Assembly (NCBI GenBank): GCA_949152475.1
Contig: OX424561.1
Span: 8,680,001 to 8,744,000 of the forward strand
DNA length: 64,000 nt
Direction of reading: 5' to 3'
DNA from: Terebella lapidaria
Lineage: Eukaryota; Annelida; Polychaeta; Terebellida; Terebellidae
Numbering within the stretch: position 1 is the stretch's first letter; every line of letters begins with the position of its first letter. This document shows, in pieces, positions 1-12,365 of this stretch. The position numbers were made by a program, and so were the translations under genes. Below the pieces are notes generated by a model. That model had not been told where the DNA came from, did not search any database, and saw nothing but the letters and a program-made list of their open reading frames with translations.

Positions 1-195
1 ATCACGTAATCTCTCGATCCACTGTCTGTAAGCATTCCGGATTAATTTCCCCGAAGGGACCATACCGGCGGAGTGGGATGGCTTGCATTTTCCTTGTCAA
101 ATTGAGGTGTTTAGGGTTTAGGTATATATTTGTAGATTGGGTGTTCCCTGATATTTTGCATGCAGAACGGTGCCTTTTCAATAACAAAATCTCGC
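1..195 (+). repeat. Dispersed repeat, copy 1 (partner at 34576-34770)
   Basis: The first ~195 bases match 34576-34770 in the same orientation, with scattered substitutions; both begin ATCACGTAATCTCTCGATCC. The repeat may extend left of the window. No coding content is recognised, so the element type is unknown. Confidence 0.7.
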
Positions 196-289
196 TGTTT
201 TGGTAGTAATAGAAAACGGTGTCTTCTATCTGCCACAATTAGTAGTTTAGATTCTTGCTCCATCTAGAATTAAAAACACGAATATTAAC

Positions 290-385
290 ACGTCGGAAAT
301 AATTATCGACAATTTCGACGCGTCGAAAAACAATTCCGATGCGTCGAGAACAATTCTGACGCGTCGAAAACAATGTCGTCATGTC
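290..385. repeat. Short GACGCGTCGAAAACAATTC minisatellite
   Basis: About four degenerate ~20-bp units of the form GACGCGTCGAAAACAATTCC. The same unit makes the much longer array at 15325-15885. Here it lies ~170 bp upstream of a THAP-domain exon and there it abuts a transposase, so it may be an internal or subterminal repeat of one transposon family. Confidence 0.7.
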
Positions 386-550
386 TCAAATTTCTTTCGC
401 TTGGCGGCGCCACCGTGTAAGTAGGTCATGAAAACGGGAAATTCCTGGAGCAGACGGAAGGGGTGTGTCACATTGTGAATGTAAACAAATCGACGCTGCT
501 GCAATTTATTTTCACATTTATCGAAGTAAAATCCGACGTAGGTTGCAAAA

Positions 551-783
551 ATGCCGTCTGAATGTTGTGTTCCGGGGTGCGGAGGAAATGGTGGACACAA
601 GTTTCCACTCTGCCTGATTTCTGTTCGAAGTGGCTAGTTGCAGTCAGACGCGCCGGCCGTAGACCTACGAATTCCTCTTGGAGACCTACCGAACATTTTG
701 TTGTGTGCAAGTCGCACTTCATCTCATCTGATTACATCAGTCATTGTTATTATGGTAATTATCATGAGATGTACACCACATAG
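551..783 (+). pseudogene. THAP zinc-finger exon, frameshifted
   Basis: An ATG at 551 opens MPSECCVPGCGGNGGHKFP, the C-x(4)-C start of a THAP domain, but this frame soon stops. The rest of the domain continues in the frame that is open from 562 to 783: a W, then the CKSHF (C-x2-H) motif near 706-720 and S-D-Y. The two halves are joined only by a frame change near 603. THAP domains bind DNA and form the N-terminus of many DDE transposases, including ISL2EU-type ones. Because the GACGCGTC array just upstream also occurs beside a transposase at 15.9 kb, I read this as the first exon of a decayed transposase gene. A host THAP gene with an unusual intron is less likely. Confidence 0.6.
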
Positions 784-1464
784 AAATAAAAACATAATAT
801 TATTCTAGCCTAGGCATAAGACATAAGAAATTATTTCAGGCACCATGGCCCATAGACATAAAAACGAGAGGCCATAGGCCACACACTTGCCGGAATGGAT
901 ATTTGACAGGTTTCAATGATTTTCAAAACTTGACCTTGAAAGTTTGCTCATGTGACTTCATTTTTCTGACCAAGTTCAAGGTATATCATGCATTTAACAT
1001 ATAAGTCTGAGTGTCATGCCTGTTCTGAATGATATGATTCAAATTTCATGAGCATACAAAGATTCAAGCAGTAGTTATTAATTACTGGAAAGGTGTTTTT
1101 TCTGGGATTTTGATGACCTTGACCTTGATCTTTGACCTTTGTACTACAATTCGTAGAGGTCAATGCTATCAATGGGTATATCAAGTTTCAAGATACTCCA
1201 TACAGTATTGACGCTGTTATGGCCTTTTGGAATTTCGGAAATTTAACCTGTATGATGCAGTCAGAGTTTGATGATGCCAAAAACAAACGTAAAATACAAC
1301 AGTTTGCAATGAAAATTGTAGCTCGATCAAATAGTTCATCCGAAGACACACTGAAATATTCCACTCATATTCATGAAACACTTTTTTGTTATCTCCATAA
1401 AGGCACGAAGTAGTAGATTCTTTGTGTTTTCTGCTTCAGACTTGATTTTGATTTAATATCGCGA
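784..1464. repeat. Mosaic AGGTCA-type repeat fragment
   Basis: Begins with AGGCCATAGGCC and a CACACTTGCC tail (872-895). From ~915 to ~1240 it follows the same sequence as 9300-9620 and 10175-10480, including the GATGACCTTGACCTTGA block. An open frame at 1132-1413 lies in this repeat and resembles no protein I know. Confidence 0.6.
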
Positions 1465-2206
1465 AACTCATGTGGAATAATAATACCCAGCCATACACCG
1501 AGGTTGAAGGCTAGAAACGGTTCAATTTTCGTGAAAATCGGTCAAGTGAAGAGGTCACAAAAATCTCAAAAAATTCCTCACGCTGCCGCCACAGCAGCCA
1601 CACCAATGCGCAGCCATGGGATATACCTGCATTTATTCTGAGGGCTGTCTCTTGTACGCTATATGCTTCACACGCAGCAACTTTCAAGTGACAGTTTGGC
1701 TCAGTCAGTAAACAGGTAAAGGCGTTAGGTGTTGGTGCGCGGGGTCAGGGGTTCGATTCCTATTGCCACTTTTTTTTTTTTTAAATTCCAACTAAATTAC
1801 TTTTTCTGTTTCTGAGTGTTTTTTTGTATTAATTCTGATATGTTTTCCACAGTCACCCTTTTATCTAATTCTATTGTTCTGATAATTACAGTCTAATACC
1901 TTTAAATTGAAGTGCACTGTGGATGTTTGAGAGTTTGCTAAAAAGTTGAAATATTGGTATGACAGGCCATACGTTTATGACGTCATAGCGGAAAATCTAT
2001 CATGGCGGAAAAGTATCAGACAGTACCCTTCTAAAGCAGAATTCAACGAGCTTTCCAATGGCGCAATTCTCTTTTCTGTACGACAAATACTTTCCGATAT
2101 ATAGCCCCATTTCGAAAAATGACGTTTCACATCGTGACGTCATTGACGTTTCACCTAGCGTGTTGAAACTCGGTATATGGCTGGGTAGTATCATTCCACA
2201 TGAGTT
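1465..2206. repeat. Segment bounded by ~45-bp inverted repeats
   Basis: 1465-1509 (AACTCATGTGGAATAATAAT...) is, with a few mismatches, the reverse complement of 2162-2206. The 742-bp interval contains a tRNA-like segment and the start of the ~328-bp tandem array. It could be a foldback-like element or an inverted array unit. Confidence 0.5.
1687..1770 (+). tRNA. tRNA-like relic (SINE head or tRNA pseudogene)
   Basis: Has an A-box-like TGGCTCAGTCAGT and a perfect B box GGTTCGATTCC. The first seven bases AGTGACA can pair with the last seven TGCCACT except at one position, and a T tract follows at once as in a Pol III terminator. At 84 bp with no clean anticodon stem it is unlikely to be a working tRNA. 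Confidence 0.35.
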
Positions 2207-3135
2207 ATGATAATTACAGCCTAATATCTTCAAATTTGAGTGCACTGTGGATGTCTGAAAGTTTGCTGAAAGGTCGAAATATCGGTATGACAGGCCATAC
2301 GTTTATGACGTCATAACGGAAAATCTATCAGGGCGGAAACGTATCGGACAGTACCCTTCTGAACCAGAATTCAACGAGCTTTCCAATGGTGCAATTCGCT
2401 TCTCCGTGCGACAAATACTTTTCGATATATAGCCCCATTTCGAAAATTGACGTTTTACGTCATGACGTCATTGACGTTACACGTAGTGTGTTGAAACTTG
2501 GTACATGGCTGGGTATCATTATTCCACATACGTTCTGATAATTACAACCTAATAACTTCAAAATTGAGTGCACTGTGGATGTTTGAAAGTTTGCTGAAAA
2601 GTCGAAAAATTGGTATGACAGGCCTCACGTTTATGACGTCATAGCGGAAAATCTATCATAGCGGAAAAGCATCGGACAGTACCCTTCTGAACCAGAATTC
2701 AACGAGCTTTCCAATGGTGCAATTTGCTTCTCCGTACGACAAATACTTTTTGATATATAGCCCCATTTCAAAAATTGACGTTTTACGTCATGACGTCATT
2801 GACGCTACACGTAGTGTGTTGAAACTTGGTATATGGCTGAGTATCATTATTCCACATACGTTCTGATAATTACAGCCTAATACCTTCAAAATTGAGTGCA
2901 CTGTGGATGTTTGAATGTTTGCTGAAAAGTCGAAAAATTGGTATGACAGGCCTTACGTTTATGACGTCATAGCGGAAAATCTATCTTGACGGAAAAGTAT
3001 CGGACAGTACCCTTCTAAACCAGAATTCAACGAGCTTTCCAATGGTGCAATTCGCTCCTCTGTACGACAAATACTTTCCGATATATAGCCCCATTTCGAA
3101 AGTTGACGTTTTACGTCATGACGTCATTGACGTTC
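1876..3135. repeat. Tandem array, four ~328-bp units
   Basis: GATAATTACA recurs near 1879, 2209, 2538 and 2864, giving a period of about 327-333 bp. Each unit carries TTTATGACGTCATAGCGG and TGACGTCATTGACG, so perfect TGACGTCA palindromes occur twice per unit. The last unit breaks off at GACGTTCAACCG (~3135). No coding potential. Confidence 0.85.
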
Positions 3136-3660
3136 AACCGATCCAGATATAACTTCGCAGTATGATGCATTATATCAACATATATCGGTGTGCTAAATTT
3201 CAAATGTATCGGACTGAATATGACTGTGGTGTAAATTTTTTAAATTTCGCCAATGATGAGAGATAGGGATTTTTTAAGTTTTCAAGAATTTTTGGTGACG
3301 TCATCAGTGAACCGATTTTTTCCAAAAACGTGCGGTCCCGTCCCAGAGCGGATACCTATCTATCAAAAAAGTTTCGAGATCATAGCGCAAAAACTGTGGA
3401 CGCTAGAGGGCGTACAGACAAACACACAAACACACAAACGAGAGCCCATAGGGCACACACTTGCCAGAACCAAAATATATGTCATATGCCAATGACATGA
3501 CATATGGATTTAACAAATTGACGAAACTTACTTCCCTACTTACAACGTTTACTTACTTACTTTACTTCATTTTACTTCACTTTACTTCACAAACTACTCA
3601 TACTGTCATTGTTACCTCATTGAACGTCACAGTGCCAAAAATGAGACATCACTGGACTTA
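3136..3660. repeat. Repeat tail with GCCCATAGGGC hairpin
   Basis: Runs from the array into ACAAACACACAAACACACAAACG, then GAGCCCATAGGGCACACACTTGCC (3441-3470). The same tail, with a paired change in the hairpin stem, occurs at 870 and 8653. The stretch 3480-3660 is low-complexity ACTTACTT sequence; open frames here are not convincing. Confidence 0.55.
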
Positions 3661-5292
3661 GGAGACCAAAAACTTTCTAAAGGTATACTACCCGATATGG
3701 TGAGCTGAACTTCGTACTTGCCCTCGACATTGAGCTCATCACAAAGTCTCAAGAACAAGGTCAAAGGTCAAATTCAAAGTCAAATAAGGAAGATTTTTTA
3801 ATATGCTGCAATATGGTCTTAGTTTGAACTCTCTACGACGATTAGTTTCGAAGTAATGGCCATTTATGTGATTTTGACGTAATTATGACGTCATTTGTCG
3901 TCAATTCTATGCTGCAAACTTACTGTGAAATGATTTTTTTGAATATGCATGTCAAAATAATTTATATATGTATTATATTATCAGCAGACAAGTTCATAAT
4001 ATCTTGAAATAATAAGTTTTTTTTGAAAATTTAGTGATTTGTTGCCACAAAAACGTCAATTACGTCAAAATGGATATATGGATTGAGCTAAAACTTGACA
4101 GAGAGCATCATAGGCCGAATCCACATCGTTTGCAGCTGTTAGGTCCGCAGTGAATCTTGTAAGTTTGCACACCTGACACTCAAAAGGCCTAAATGTCAGT
4201 CTGAAATCACATTCGACGTCATTATGACGTCAATTGACGTCCGATTCCAAAAATGACAACACATTTGGACAGTACTCTTGAAGACCTTTCAAATGAGTTA
4301 CTACTCGATATTTTTGCAAAAGGTCAAGGTCAAGGTCATTTTTAAGGTCAATTTCGACCTTAGGCGCTTGCAAAGGCTATCGGTCATACGCCTTAGGTGT
4401 AATGGCAAAAGTTGTTAGGCTAAGTGAGTGCATTACTGTGGATTTACTTTCGTGTCTCTATCTTGCTTACTTTCTGAGATATAGTGACCTACATGGTTTT
4501 CACTTGCAGGTCAATATTGACCTTGACTTTCGACCCTTGACCTTAAAATTTTTTGGAACATAAGAACTTATCCTTGACTATAAACGGGTTTATCATTAGA
4601 TTTTTACGCACAGTATTGACGCTTTTATCAGCATGGACAGCTTGAAACATGCAATTTCGCTTATCATGGGACTGATTTTGTTGCCATTGAAACGTCAATT
4701 ACGTCATAACGGATTGACCGATCGCGCTAAAAATTGACATTGACCATGAGGGACCGGTCCGACATCGTTTCCAAGCATCAGATCGAAAATCGGAGGAGGT
4801 GACCTCCAAGGTCAAATATTCGACCTCAGGCGAACTTCTCAAGGTCAAGGTCAAATGTCGAGATCAAGGTCACAGAAGATAGAACTCGAGTTTACCTACA
4901 ATATGCACTTGATTTGAAGTCTCTACGACAATCAGAACCGGAGTTATGGCCACTTATATGTTTTCGACGTTTTGCGTGACCTTGACCTTGACCTTTGACC
5001 TAGACACACCAAAATAGGACGTTTTTTGCCGAGTATCCTACAGATTGTGCACACGAACTTTGAAAGGTTTAAATCAAGAATCGTGGACGCTAGAGAGGCC
5101 ACAGACAAACAAACAAACACACAAACACATAAACCCACAAACCAACCGACCAACATACTTGCCAAAATCGAAGATTCTGGCAAGTAACAAACACATCCAC
5201 GAACGAACCAACATACTTGCCAAAATCGAAGATTCTGGCAAGTAACCAACGGAACTGACCAACATAGTTGTCGAATTTTCAATTCGTCAACT
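3661..5292. repeat. AGGTCA/TGACGTCA-rich mosaic repeat, first long copy
   Basis: 4030-5010 is a direct copy of 7565-8555, about 3.5 kb away, with moderate divergence. It contains clusters such as AAGGTCAAGGTCAAGGTCA (4322) and GACCTTGACCTTGACCTTTG (4979), plus TGACGTCA at ~3888 and ~4222. It ends in an ACAAACAAACAAAC tract (5104-5150) and short hairpins. Confidence 0.8.
5150..5292. repeat. Terminal hairpin motifs (TTGCC and TTGAC types)
   Basis: Two copies of ACTTGCCAAAATC-gaa-GATTCTGGCAAGT (from ~5156 and ~5215), each a near-perfect 13-bp stem, then AGTTGTCGAATTTTCAATTC followed by GTCAACT (from ~5264). They lie after ACAAAC tracts and are repeated at 10975-11125. Confidence 0.75.
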
Positions 5293-6000
5293 AATAAAGA
5301 TCCGCAAGTAGAAGAAACTCTGCGTGTATTCGTTGCATGTACAGGATCTTTGGTTTTTAGATGAAATATTACTAACGGTGCTCCCTACGCATTTCCGTAA
5401 ATGTCGATAGTGCTGATATAAAAGAGCCCCTGGCTTGCCACAGATTGTATTTAGACAAGAGTTTTAGGCTTTGTTATATCACTTGTGCATCACTGAGTTA
5501 GAAAACCACAGAAATGTTGTTTGAGATCAGTATTCAGATGCATACAAGGTCTATTGTATTGCTACGCGACCGAGTGTTGATAATAGAGAGAGTACATGTG
5601 CACAGAGGGTAATCGTTTCCACATATTATTGGCGTGTGAACGGGCTGACAAACAGATTTACCCCACCTCTCTTTCCGTCTAGATATCTCAGCGAGTTTTC
5701 AAGTTATTTTGAATATAAAAATTGCACCATAAACTAGAAATAACACTACAATTTTCTACATGAAAAACTTCAAAATTAAATATTGAATTATTTTTTTTTA
5801 AATTGGATCCAGAAGAAATTGAAATGTATCCGTAGAATCCGGAATCCGGATCCGATCCGGATCAAACTTGTGGTGTCTGTAGGGGTTGTCATTCTCCACT
5901 TGTGTGTGAAATTTCAAGAGAATCCAATGAAAATTAAACGAGTTATGAATTTTTGAATAGTCGCCCATGTTAAAGATAGGGATTTTTCGAGTTTTCAAGA
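5293..6000. other. No gene recognised
   Basis: Unremarkable AT-rich sequence. At 5835-5865 there is a short GGATCCGGAT-type run. No protein similarity recognised on either strand. Confidence 0.5.
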
Positions 6001-9000
6001 ACTTCTATTGACGTTACCTTGACCTTGACCTTTGACCTCCGTACTTCAATTCGTAGAGGTCAATATTGATAACATGCATATCAAGTTTCAAGTGATTCCA
6101 TTCAGTATTGACGATGTTATGGCCTTTTGAAATTTCTTAAATTTAACGTTTATGACGTGATTGTGACATCACTGTACGTCGCAGTGCCGCAAATAAGGTA
6201 TCACTGCAATCGGGGGTTCAAGATCTTTCCAACGATATACTACTTGATTTGGTGCGCCAAACTTTGTACTTGACCTTGATATTCACCTTAAGCGAACTTC
6301 TCAAGGTCAAGGTCAAAAGTCAAAGTCAAGTCAAAGTTCGCAGAGTCAAAGTCAAGTCAAAGTTCGCAAAGTTCGCAGACGATAGAACTCGAGTGTATCT
6401 ACAATATGAACGTGGTTTGAAGTGTCTAGGACGATTAGAATCGGAGCTATGGCCATTTATGTGTTTTTGATCTTTTGTGTGACCTTGACCTTGACCTTTG
6501 GTCTAAGGTCACCAAAATCCAGCCATCTCCAGGTATATACCTAAGCTATGTATCCATGAAATTTGGTGATGATCCGGCCGGAACTGTGTCTTGTAGAGCA
6601 GTAAAATACGAAGAACAAACTAGATTTTGACGATGTCAGTAAAGAGCAAAGCAGTTTTTCCGTTGCCATGGCAACATTTTTCAAGCGAATTTGACTAAAA
6701 ACAATGGGTGGCTCACATGAAGCCTAAAAAATGTTCCCATAAATTTTGGTGATGATCCGACGAAAACTGTGGCCTGTAGCGTGCAAACAGACAAACAGAT
6801 CAAATGACACGACCAAGGTCCTTCAAAAGAGGGCTTTCAATATGCTACAATATTTTCTAGTTGGAACTCTCTGGGTCGATTAGTTCCGAAATTATTGAGA
6901 TTCATGAGATTTTGACTGATCACTTTTCCGTGAACTTGACCTTTGACCTACGACGACTGAAGCAAAAGTTTTACCAAATATGTTTTTTCTTCTGGGATTT
7001 CGATGACCTTGACCTCTGTGGTTCTTGTCGTACAGGCCAATGCTGTCAATATGCATATCAAGTTACAGAGGATTCCCTCCAGTATTGACATTGTTATGGC
7101 CTTTTGAAATTTCGGGAATTTGACGTTGATGACGTCATTGTGACGTCACTGAACGTCATATGCCAAAATTAAGACATCACTGGACTCAGGAGATCAAGAC
7201 CTTAACGGTATACTACTGGGTATGGTTCGCTGAACTGCGTACTTGACCTTGACATTCACCTCATGGCGAACTTCTCAAGGTCAATGTCAAAAGTCAAGGT
7301 CAAGGTCACAGGCGATAGAACTCGAGTTCATCTACAATATGCACCTAATTTGAAGTCTCTAGGACGATTACAGCTGGAGTTATGGCCACTTATGTGTTTT
7401 CGACGTTTTGTGTGACCTTGACCTTGACCTTCGACCTATATTCACCAAAATCTGACAGAATCTACTCAATATCCTACAGAACATGTTCACCAAGTTTGAA
7501 AAAAATCGAATGAGAATTGTGGATGCTAGAGTGCGAAAATACATCCAAACAAACAAACAAATGAAATTTTTACCAATTTGTTGCCAAAAAAACGTCAATT
7601 ACGTCAAAATGGATATTTCGATTGAGCTAAAAATTGATAGAAACCATCACAGGACGAGTCCACATCGTTTGTGTATGCTAGATCTGCAGTAAATGTGTTA
7701 ACTTTGCACATCTGACACTTAAAAGGCCTAAATGTCAGTCTGAAATCACTCTTGACGCCATTATGACGTCAATTAACGTCCGATTCCAAAAATGACAACA
7801 TATTTGGAAAGTACTCTCGAAGACCTTCCAAACGAGCTACTACTCGATATTTTTGCAAAAGGTCAAGGTCAAGGTCATTTTTTAGGTCAATTTCGACCTT
7901 AGGCGCTTGCAAAGGCTATCGGTCATACGCCTTAGGTGTAAATGCAAAAGTTGTTGAGCTAAGTGAGTGCAATACTGTGGATTTACTTTCGTATCTCTAT
8001 CTTGCTTACTTCCTGAGATATAGTGACCTACGTGGTTTTCACTTGCGGGTCAATGTTGACCTTGACTTTCGACCTACGACCTTGAAATTTCGTGGATCAA
8101 AAGAAGTCATCCTTGCTAATTAACAGGTTCTTCATTGGATTCGTACGCACATTTTTGACGCTTTTATCAGCATGGACAGCTTGAAAAATGCAATTTGGCT
8201 TATAATGGGACCGATTTCGTTGCCATAGAAACGTCAATTACGTCATAACGAATTGGCCGATTTGGCTAAAAATTGACATTGAGCATAAGGGACCGGTCCC
8301 ACATCGTTTCCAAGCATCAGATCGAAAATCGGAGGAGGTGACCTCCAAGGTCAAATATTCGACCTCAGGCGAACTTCTCAAGTTCAAGGTCAAATGTCAA
8401 GGTCAAGGTCACGAAAGATAGAACTCGAGTTTATCTACAATATGAACTTGATTTGAAGTCTCTAGCACTATTAGAACCGAAGTTATGGCCACTTATGTGT
8501 TTTCAACGTTTTGCTTGACCTTGACCTTGACCTTTGACCTACATACACCAAAATAGGACGTTTTCCGCGCGGTATACTAGAGAATATGTACACGAAATTT
8601 GGAGGAAATCGGGTGAGAAATGTGGACGCTAGGCTGTAAACAAACAAACAAACAAACGAGGGGCCATAGGCCCGGCAGTTGACGAATTAGGAAGGTTACC
8701 GGACAATATATGTTTTAGATATATGTTTTAGTGAGATATTAGCCATTTTGTGCTCTGACCTCAATTTTCAAATCATGAGGAGATATAACATATATCATTT
8801 CCTATACATGTATGTCCAAAGCTGTAAAGTCGATAAAAAGCGATATATTAGCCACATTGTGCTCTGACCTTGAAAATGAGGTCGAAGGTCAAATGTCAAG
8901 GTCACAGAAGATAGAACTCGAGTTAATCTACAATATGAACTTGGTTTGAAGTCTCTAGGGTGATTAGAACCGAAGTTATGGCCATTTATGTGTTTTCGAC

Positions 9001-10974
9001 ACTTTATGTGACCTTGACCTTGACCTTTGACCTAGGGTCCCCAAATTTCACCCATTTGCAAGTATATACATAAGCATTTCATACGTACAATTTGGTCATA
9101 ATACGTCCAAAACTGTGGCTTGTAGAGCGGTAATATACGAAGAACAAACTAGATTTTGATGATAACAATAGAATGCAAAGCAGTTTTTCCGTTGCCATGG
9201 CAACATTTTTCAGGCGAATTTGACTAAAATCAATGGGTGCCTGGCTTTGAGCCTAAAAAGTGTTCCCATAAAGTTTGGTGATGATCCGACCTAAACTGTG
9301 CTATGTTTCAGTTAGTTTGAAAATTTGACCTTGAAGTTTTGAATGTGTCCTCATTTTTGCGACCAAGTTCAAGGTCAATTATAAAATTGACATGTACATA
9401 TGGTTACCATGCCTCTTCTGAATGATATGGTTCAAATTTTATGAGACTACAATGATTCAAGCAGATGTTATAACCGAAAAGGTGTTTTTCTAGGATTTCG
9501 ATGACCTTGACCTTTGACCTTTGTATTTCAATTCGTAGAGGTCAATGCTATTAATATGCATGTCAAGTTTCAAGTTATTCCATACAGTATTGACGCTGTT
9601 ATGGCCTTTTGAAATTTTGGTAATTTGACGTTTATGACGTCATTGTGACGTGAGTGTACGTCGCAGCGCCGAAAATAAGGTATCACTGCAATCAGGGGCC
9701 CAAGACCTTTGCAACGATATACTACTTGATATGATTCGCTGACCTTCGTACCTGACCTGGACATTCACCTCATGGCAAACTCTCAAGGTCAAGCTCAAAT
9801 GCCGAGGTCAAGGTCACAGAAGATAGAACTCGAGTTTATCTACAATATGAACTTGGTTTGAAGTCTCTAGCACAAATGGAATCGGAGTTATGGCCACTTA
9901 TGTGTTTTTAACATTTTGCGTGACCTTGACCTTAACTTTGGACCTTGAGTCACAAAAATTGTGCATTGTCTGTGCATGAATATATATATTGTATCTGTAA
10001 AATTTCATCAGAATCAAACAAAATTTGTGGACACTATGACCGTTTGAAATTTTGAAAAATTAACGTTTATGACGTCACTGTGACGTCAATAAACGTCACA
10101 GCTTAAAACTGATGAAAAGGTATGTACCAGGGAATCAAGACCTTTCATTTGATATACTACTTGATAGGTTTTAGTTAGTTTTAAAATTTGACCTTGAAGT
10201 TCTCCTCATATGACCTTATTTTCCTGACCAAGTTCAAGGTCAATCATGAAATTGACATATAGGTTCGATTGCTATACCTCTTCTGAACGATATGGTTCAA
10301 ATTTCATGAACCTACGACAATTCAAACGGATGTTATTACCGGAAACGTGTTTTTCTGGGATTTCGATGACCTTGACCTTGACCTTTGACCTTTGCACTTA
10401 AATTCGTAGAGGTCATTGCTGTCAGTATGCATATCAAGTTTCAAGAGATTCCATATAGTATTGACGATGTGATGGCCTTTTGAAATTTCTGGAATTTGAC
10501 GTTTATGACGTCATTGTGACGTCAGTGTACGTCGCAGCGCCGAAAATAGGGTATCACTGCGATCAGGGGGTCAAGACCTTTCCAACGATATACTACTCAA
10601 TATGCTGCGCTGACCTTCGTACTTGACCTTGACTTCGACCTGGGGCGAACTTCTCAAGGTCAAAGTCAAATGTCAAGGTCAAGGTCACAGACGATAGAAC
10701 TCGAGTGTATCTACAATATGCACTTGGTCAGAAGTCTCTAGAACGATTAGAACCGGAGTTATGACCACTTATGTGTTTTCAACATTTTGTGTGACCTTGA
10801 CCTTGACCTTTGACCTAGGGTCACCAAAATTCACCGGTTTCCAGGTATATACCTAGGCATTGTATCCGTACGATTTGGTGATGATCCGGCCAAAACTGTG
10901 GCCTGTAACGTGCAAACAGACAAACAAACAAACAGACAAACAAACAAACAAACAGACAAACCGAACTGACCAAC
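6001..10974. repeat. AGGTCA/TGACGTCA-rich mosaic repeats
   Basis: A patchwork of recurring modules. One is TTCGTAGAGGTCAAT...GTTATGGCCTTTTG (6045, 7020, 9530, 10405). Another is AGATAGAACTCGAGT...TATGGCCACTTATGTG (7310, 8418, 9815, 10690). A third includes CCGTTGCCATGGCAACATTT (6661 and 9190). More than fifteen GACCTTGACC or GGTCAAGGTC clusters and several TGACGTCA octamers occur. 8690-8890 is a fragment of the GGTTACCGGAC family seen at 38.3-40.5 kb. I see no coding region. Confidence 0.8.
7565..8555. repeat. Second long copy of the 4030-5010 module
   Basis: Starts at GTTGCCAAAAAAACGTCAATTA and tracks 4030-5010 through the GACCTCCAAGGTCAAATATT and CTTGACCTTGACC blocks. Same orientation, substitutions and small indels. 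Confidence 0.8.
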
Positions 10975-11125
10975 ATAGTTGACGAATTTTTAATTCGTCA
11001 ACTAACAAACACACAAACAAACACATCCACGAACAGACCAACATACTTGCCAAAATCGAAGATTCTGGCAAGTAACAAACCAACCGACCAATATACTTGC
11101 CGAAATCTTTAGATTCCGGCAAGTA
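10975..11125. repeat. Terminal hairpin motifs, second cluster
   Basis: AGTTGACGAATTTTTAATTC followed by GTCAACT, then two TTGCC-type hairpins (from ~11045 and ~11096). In the last one the stem reads CCGAAATC/GATTCCGG, so the A-to-G and T-to-C changes keep the pairing. Confidence 0.75.
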
Positions 11126-11317
11126 ACAAATAACATAATATACATGAACGTGTAGTAAAAAACATAAAAATGCACCCGAAATGGGGGTTCAGAAGGCAGA
11201 TCTACATATTCTGAATATCACTGTAAAATCACTGTAAAATGTGTTACTTGTTGAAAACTATCATTCAAATTCATGAACATGGAATTTTTTATTTTCACTA
11301 TGTTGCTTGCTCTATCG

Positions 11318-12365
11318 GAAGCGAAGACGATGCCAGGAGCATAAGGAGTTGACCGTTGCTGCAGCTGAACTGCCCATTGGTGCAGAAGTGGAGATGTGCG
11401 ATTCATACGAAAAAACAGGTGTAAAAAACTTGTATTACTAGTAAGTTTGTTGATATAATAATGAGGTATACAAAAGGGACATTTCCATGTAGCCTACTAT
11501 AGTGCTGTTGGATATCTTCCAGAGTTGGATGCACCAAGTGAAGAGACAGCCAGCGTTGTGGTAGACAAGTCCACTCAGACTAACCCAACCAAGTGTTTCA
11601 TGTGCAAACAATGCAGTGGAGATCAACAGAAGTAACGTGTTGAGTACCCTGGGACCAGCAGCTCACTCCCTCAACTATCGACATGGTGCTAGTGTTGCAT
11701 TGCCGATGGAGGAACAGTTTTTCTGTTGTCTGATCAGTTTTTCTGTTGTCTGACCAACACAAAACAAATTGTGAACTGTCTCGAATGTTCGGAATTTCTG
11801 AACACAGTGTCACTAATTTATCTGTAACATGGATTATTTCATGGCACTGCAGTGGGACGAGGTGGACTGGTGGCCAGGAAGAGATTTGGTTAAAATTTTC
11901 GCTCCCATTGACTTCAAGTCAAAATTCCCAACTACCCGGATTGTAGTGGATGGAACTGAATTCCCTGTTGCCAAGCCCAAAGACCCTCTCAAGCAACAGC
12001 CCACGTTCTCCACATACAAAAATAGAAACACATTGGAGTACCTGGTTGGATCTACCCCAGGCGGACTGGTTAGCTATTAGACAAGCGACAGACATATTTG
12101 TGAGCGTTCGTCATTGTGTGCAGACTGTGATCCTGGAGACAGCATCATGGCAGACAAAGGCTTCAATGTCCAGGATCTTTTTGAGATGAAACAAATTCTG
12201 ATCGACATTCCTACATTCTTCAAGAAGACGAACCAGTTATCTGGAAAGACAATTTTGCAAGATCGTAAAATTGCCAGCAAACGTGTCCATATTGAACGGC
12301 TAATTGGTCTAGGGAAAACATTCAAGATTTTGACATCAGTGATGAACAAGACTGAAGTGGCTTAA
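11318..12365 (+). pseudogene. DDE transposase with HTH (ISL2EU/Harbinger-like), copy A
   Basis: Transposase wreck. 11500-11635 encodes a linker with DKSTQTN. 11660-11740 encodes an LNYRHGAS...PMEEQFFC segment, where a 16-bp direct duplication (TTTTTCTGTTGTCTGA) breaks the frame. A helix-turn-helix follows (NCELSRMFGISEHSVTNL, 11769-11822), then the DDE domain from 11829: VVDGTEFPVAKP (first D), FSTYKNRNTLEYLVG, an in-frame TAG at 12078-12080, then PGDSIMADKGFN (second D) and KRVHIERLIGLG (E). This is the DDE_Tnp_4 pattern shared by Harbinger and ISL2EU enzymes. The convergent YqaJ gene just downstream favours ISL2EU. At least two frame breaks and one stop make it inactive. No THAP domain is visible just upstream. 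Confidence 0.85.

Noticed and set aside
4944..5282. Cys/Val/Leu-rich open frames near 5 kb and 10.9 kb
   Set aside because: Reverse translation of ACAAACAAAC tracts and hairpins in repeats.
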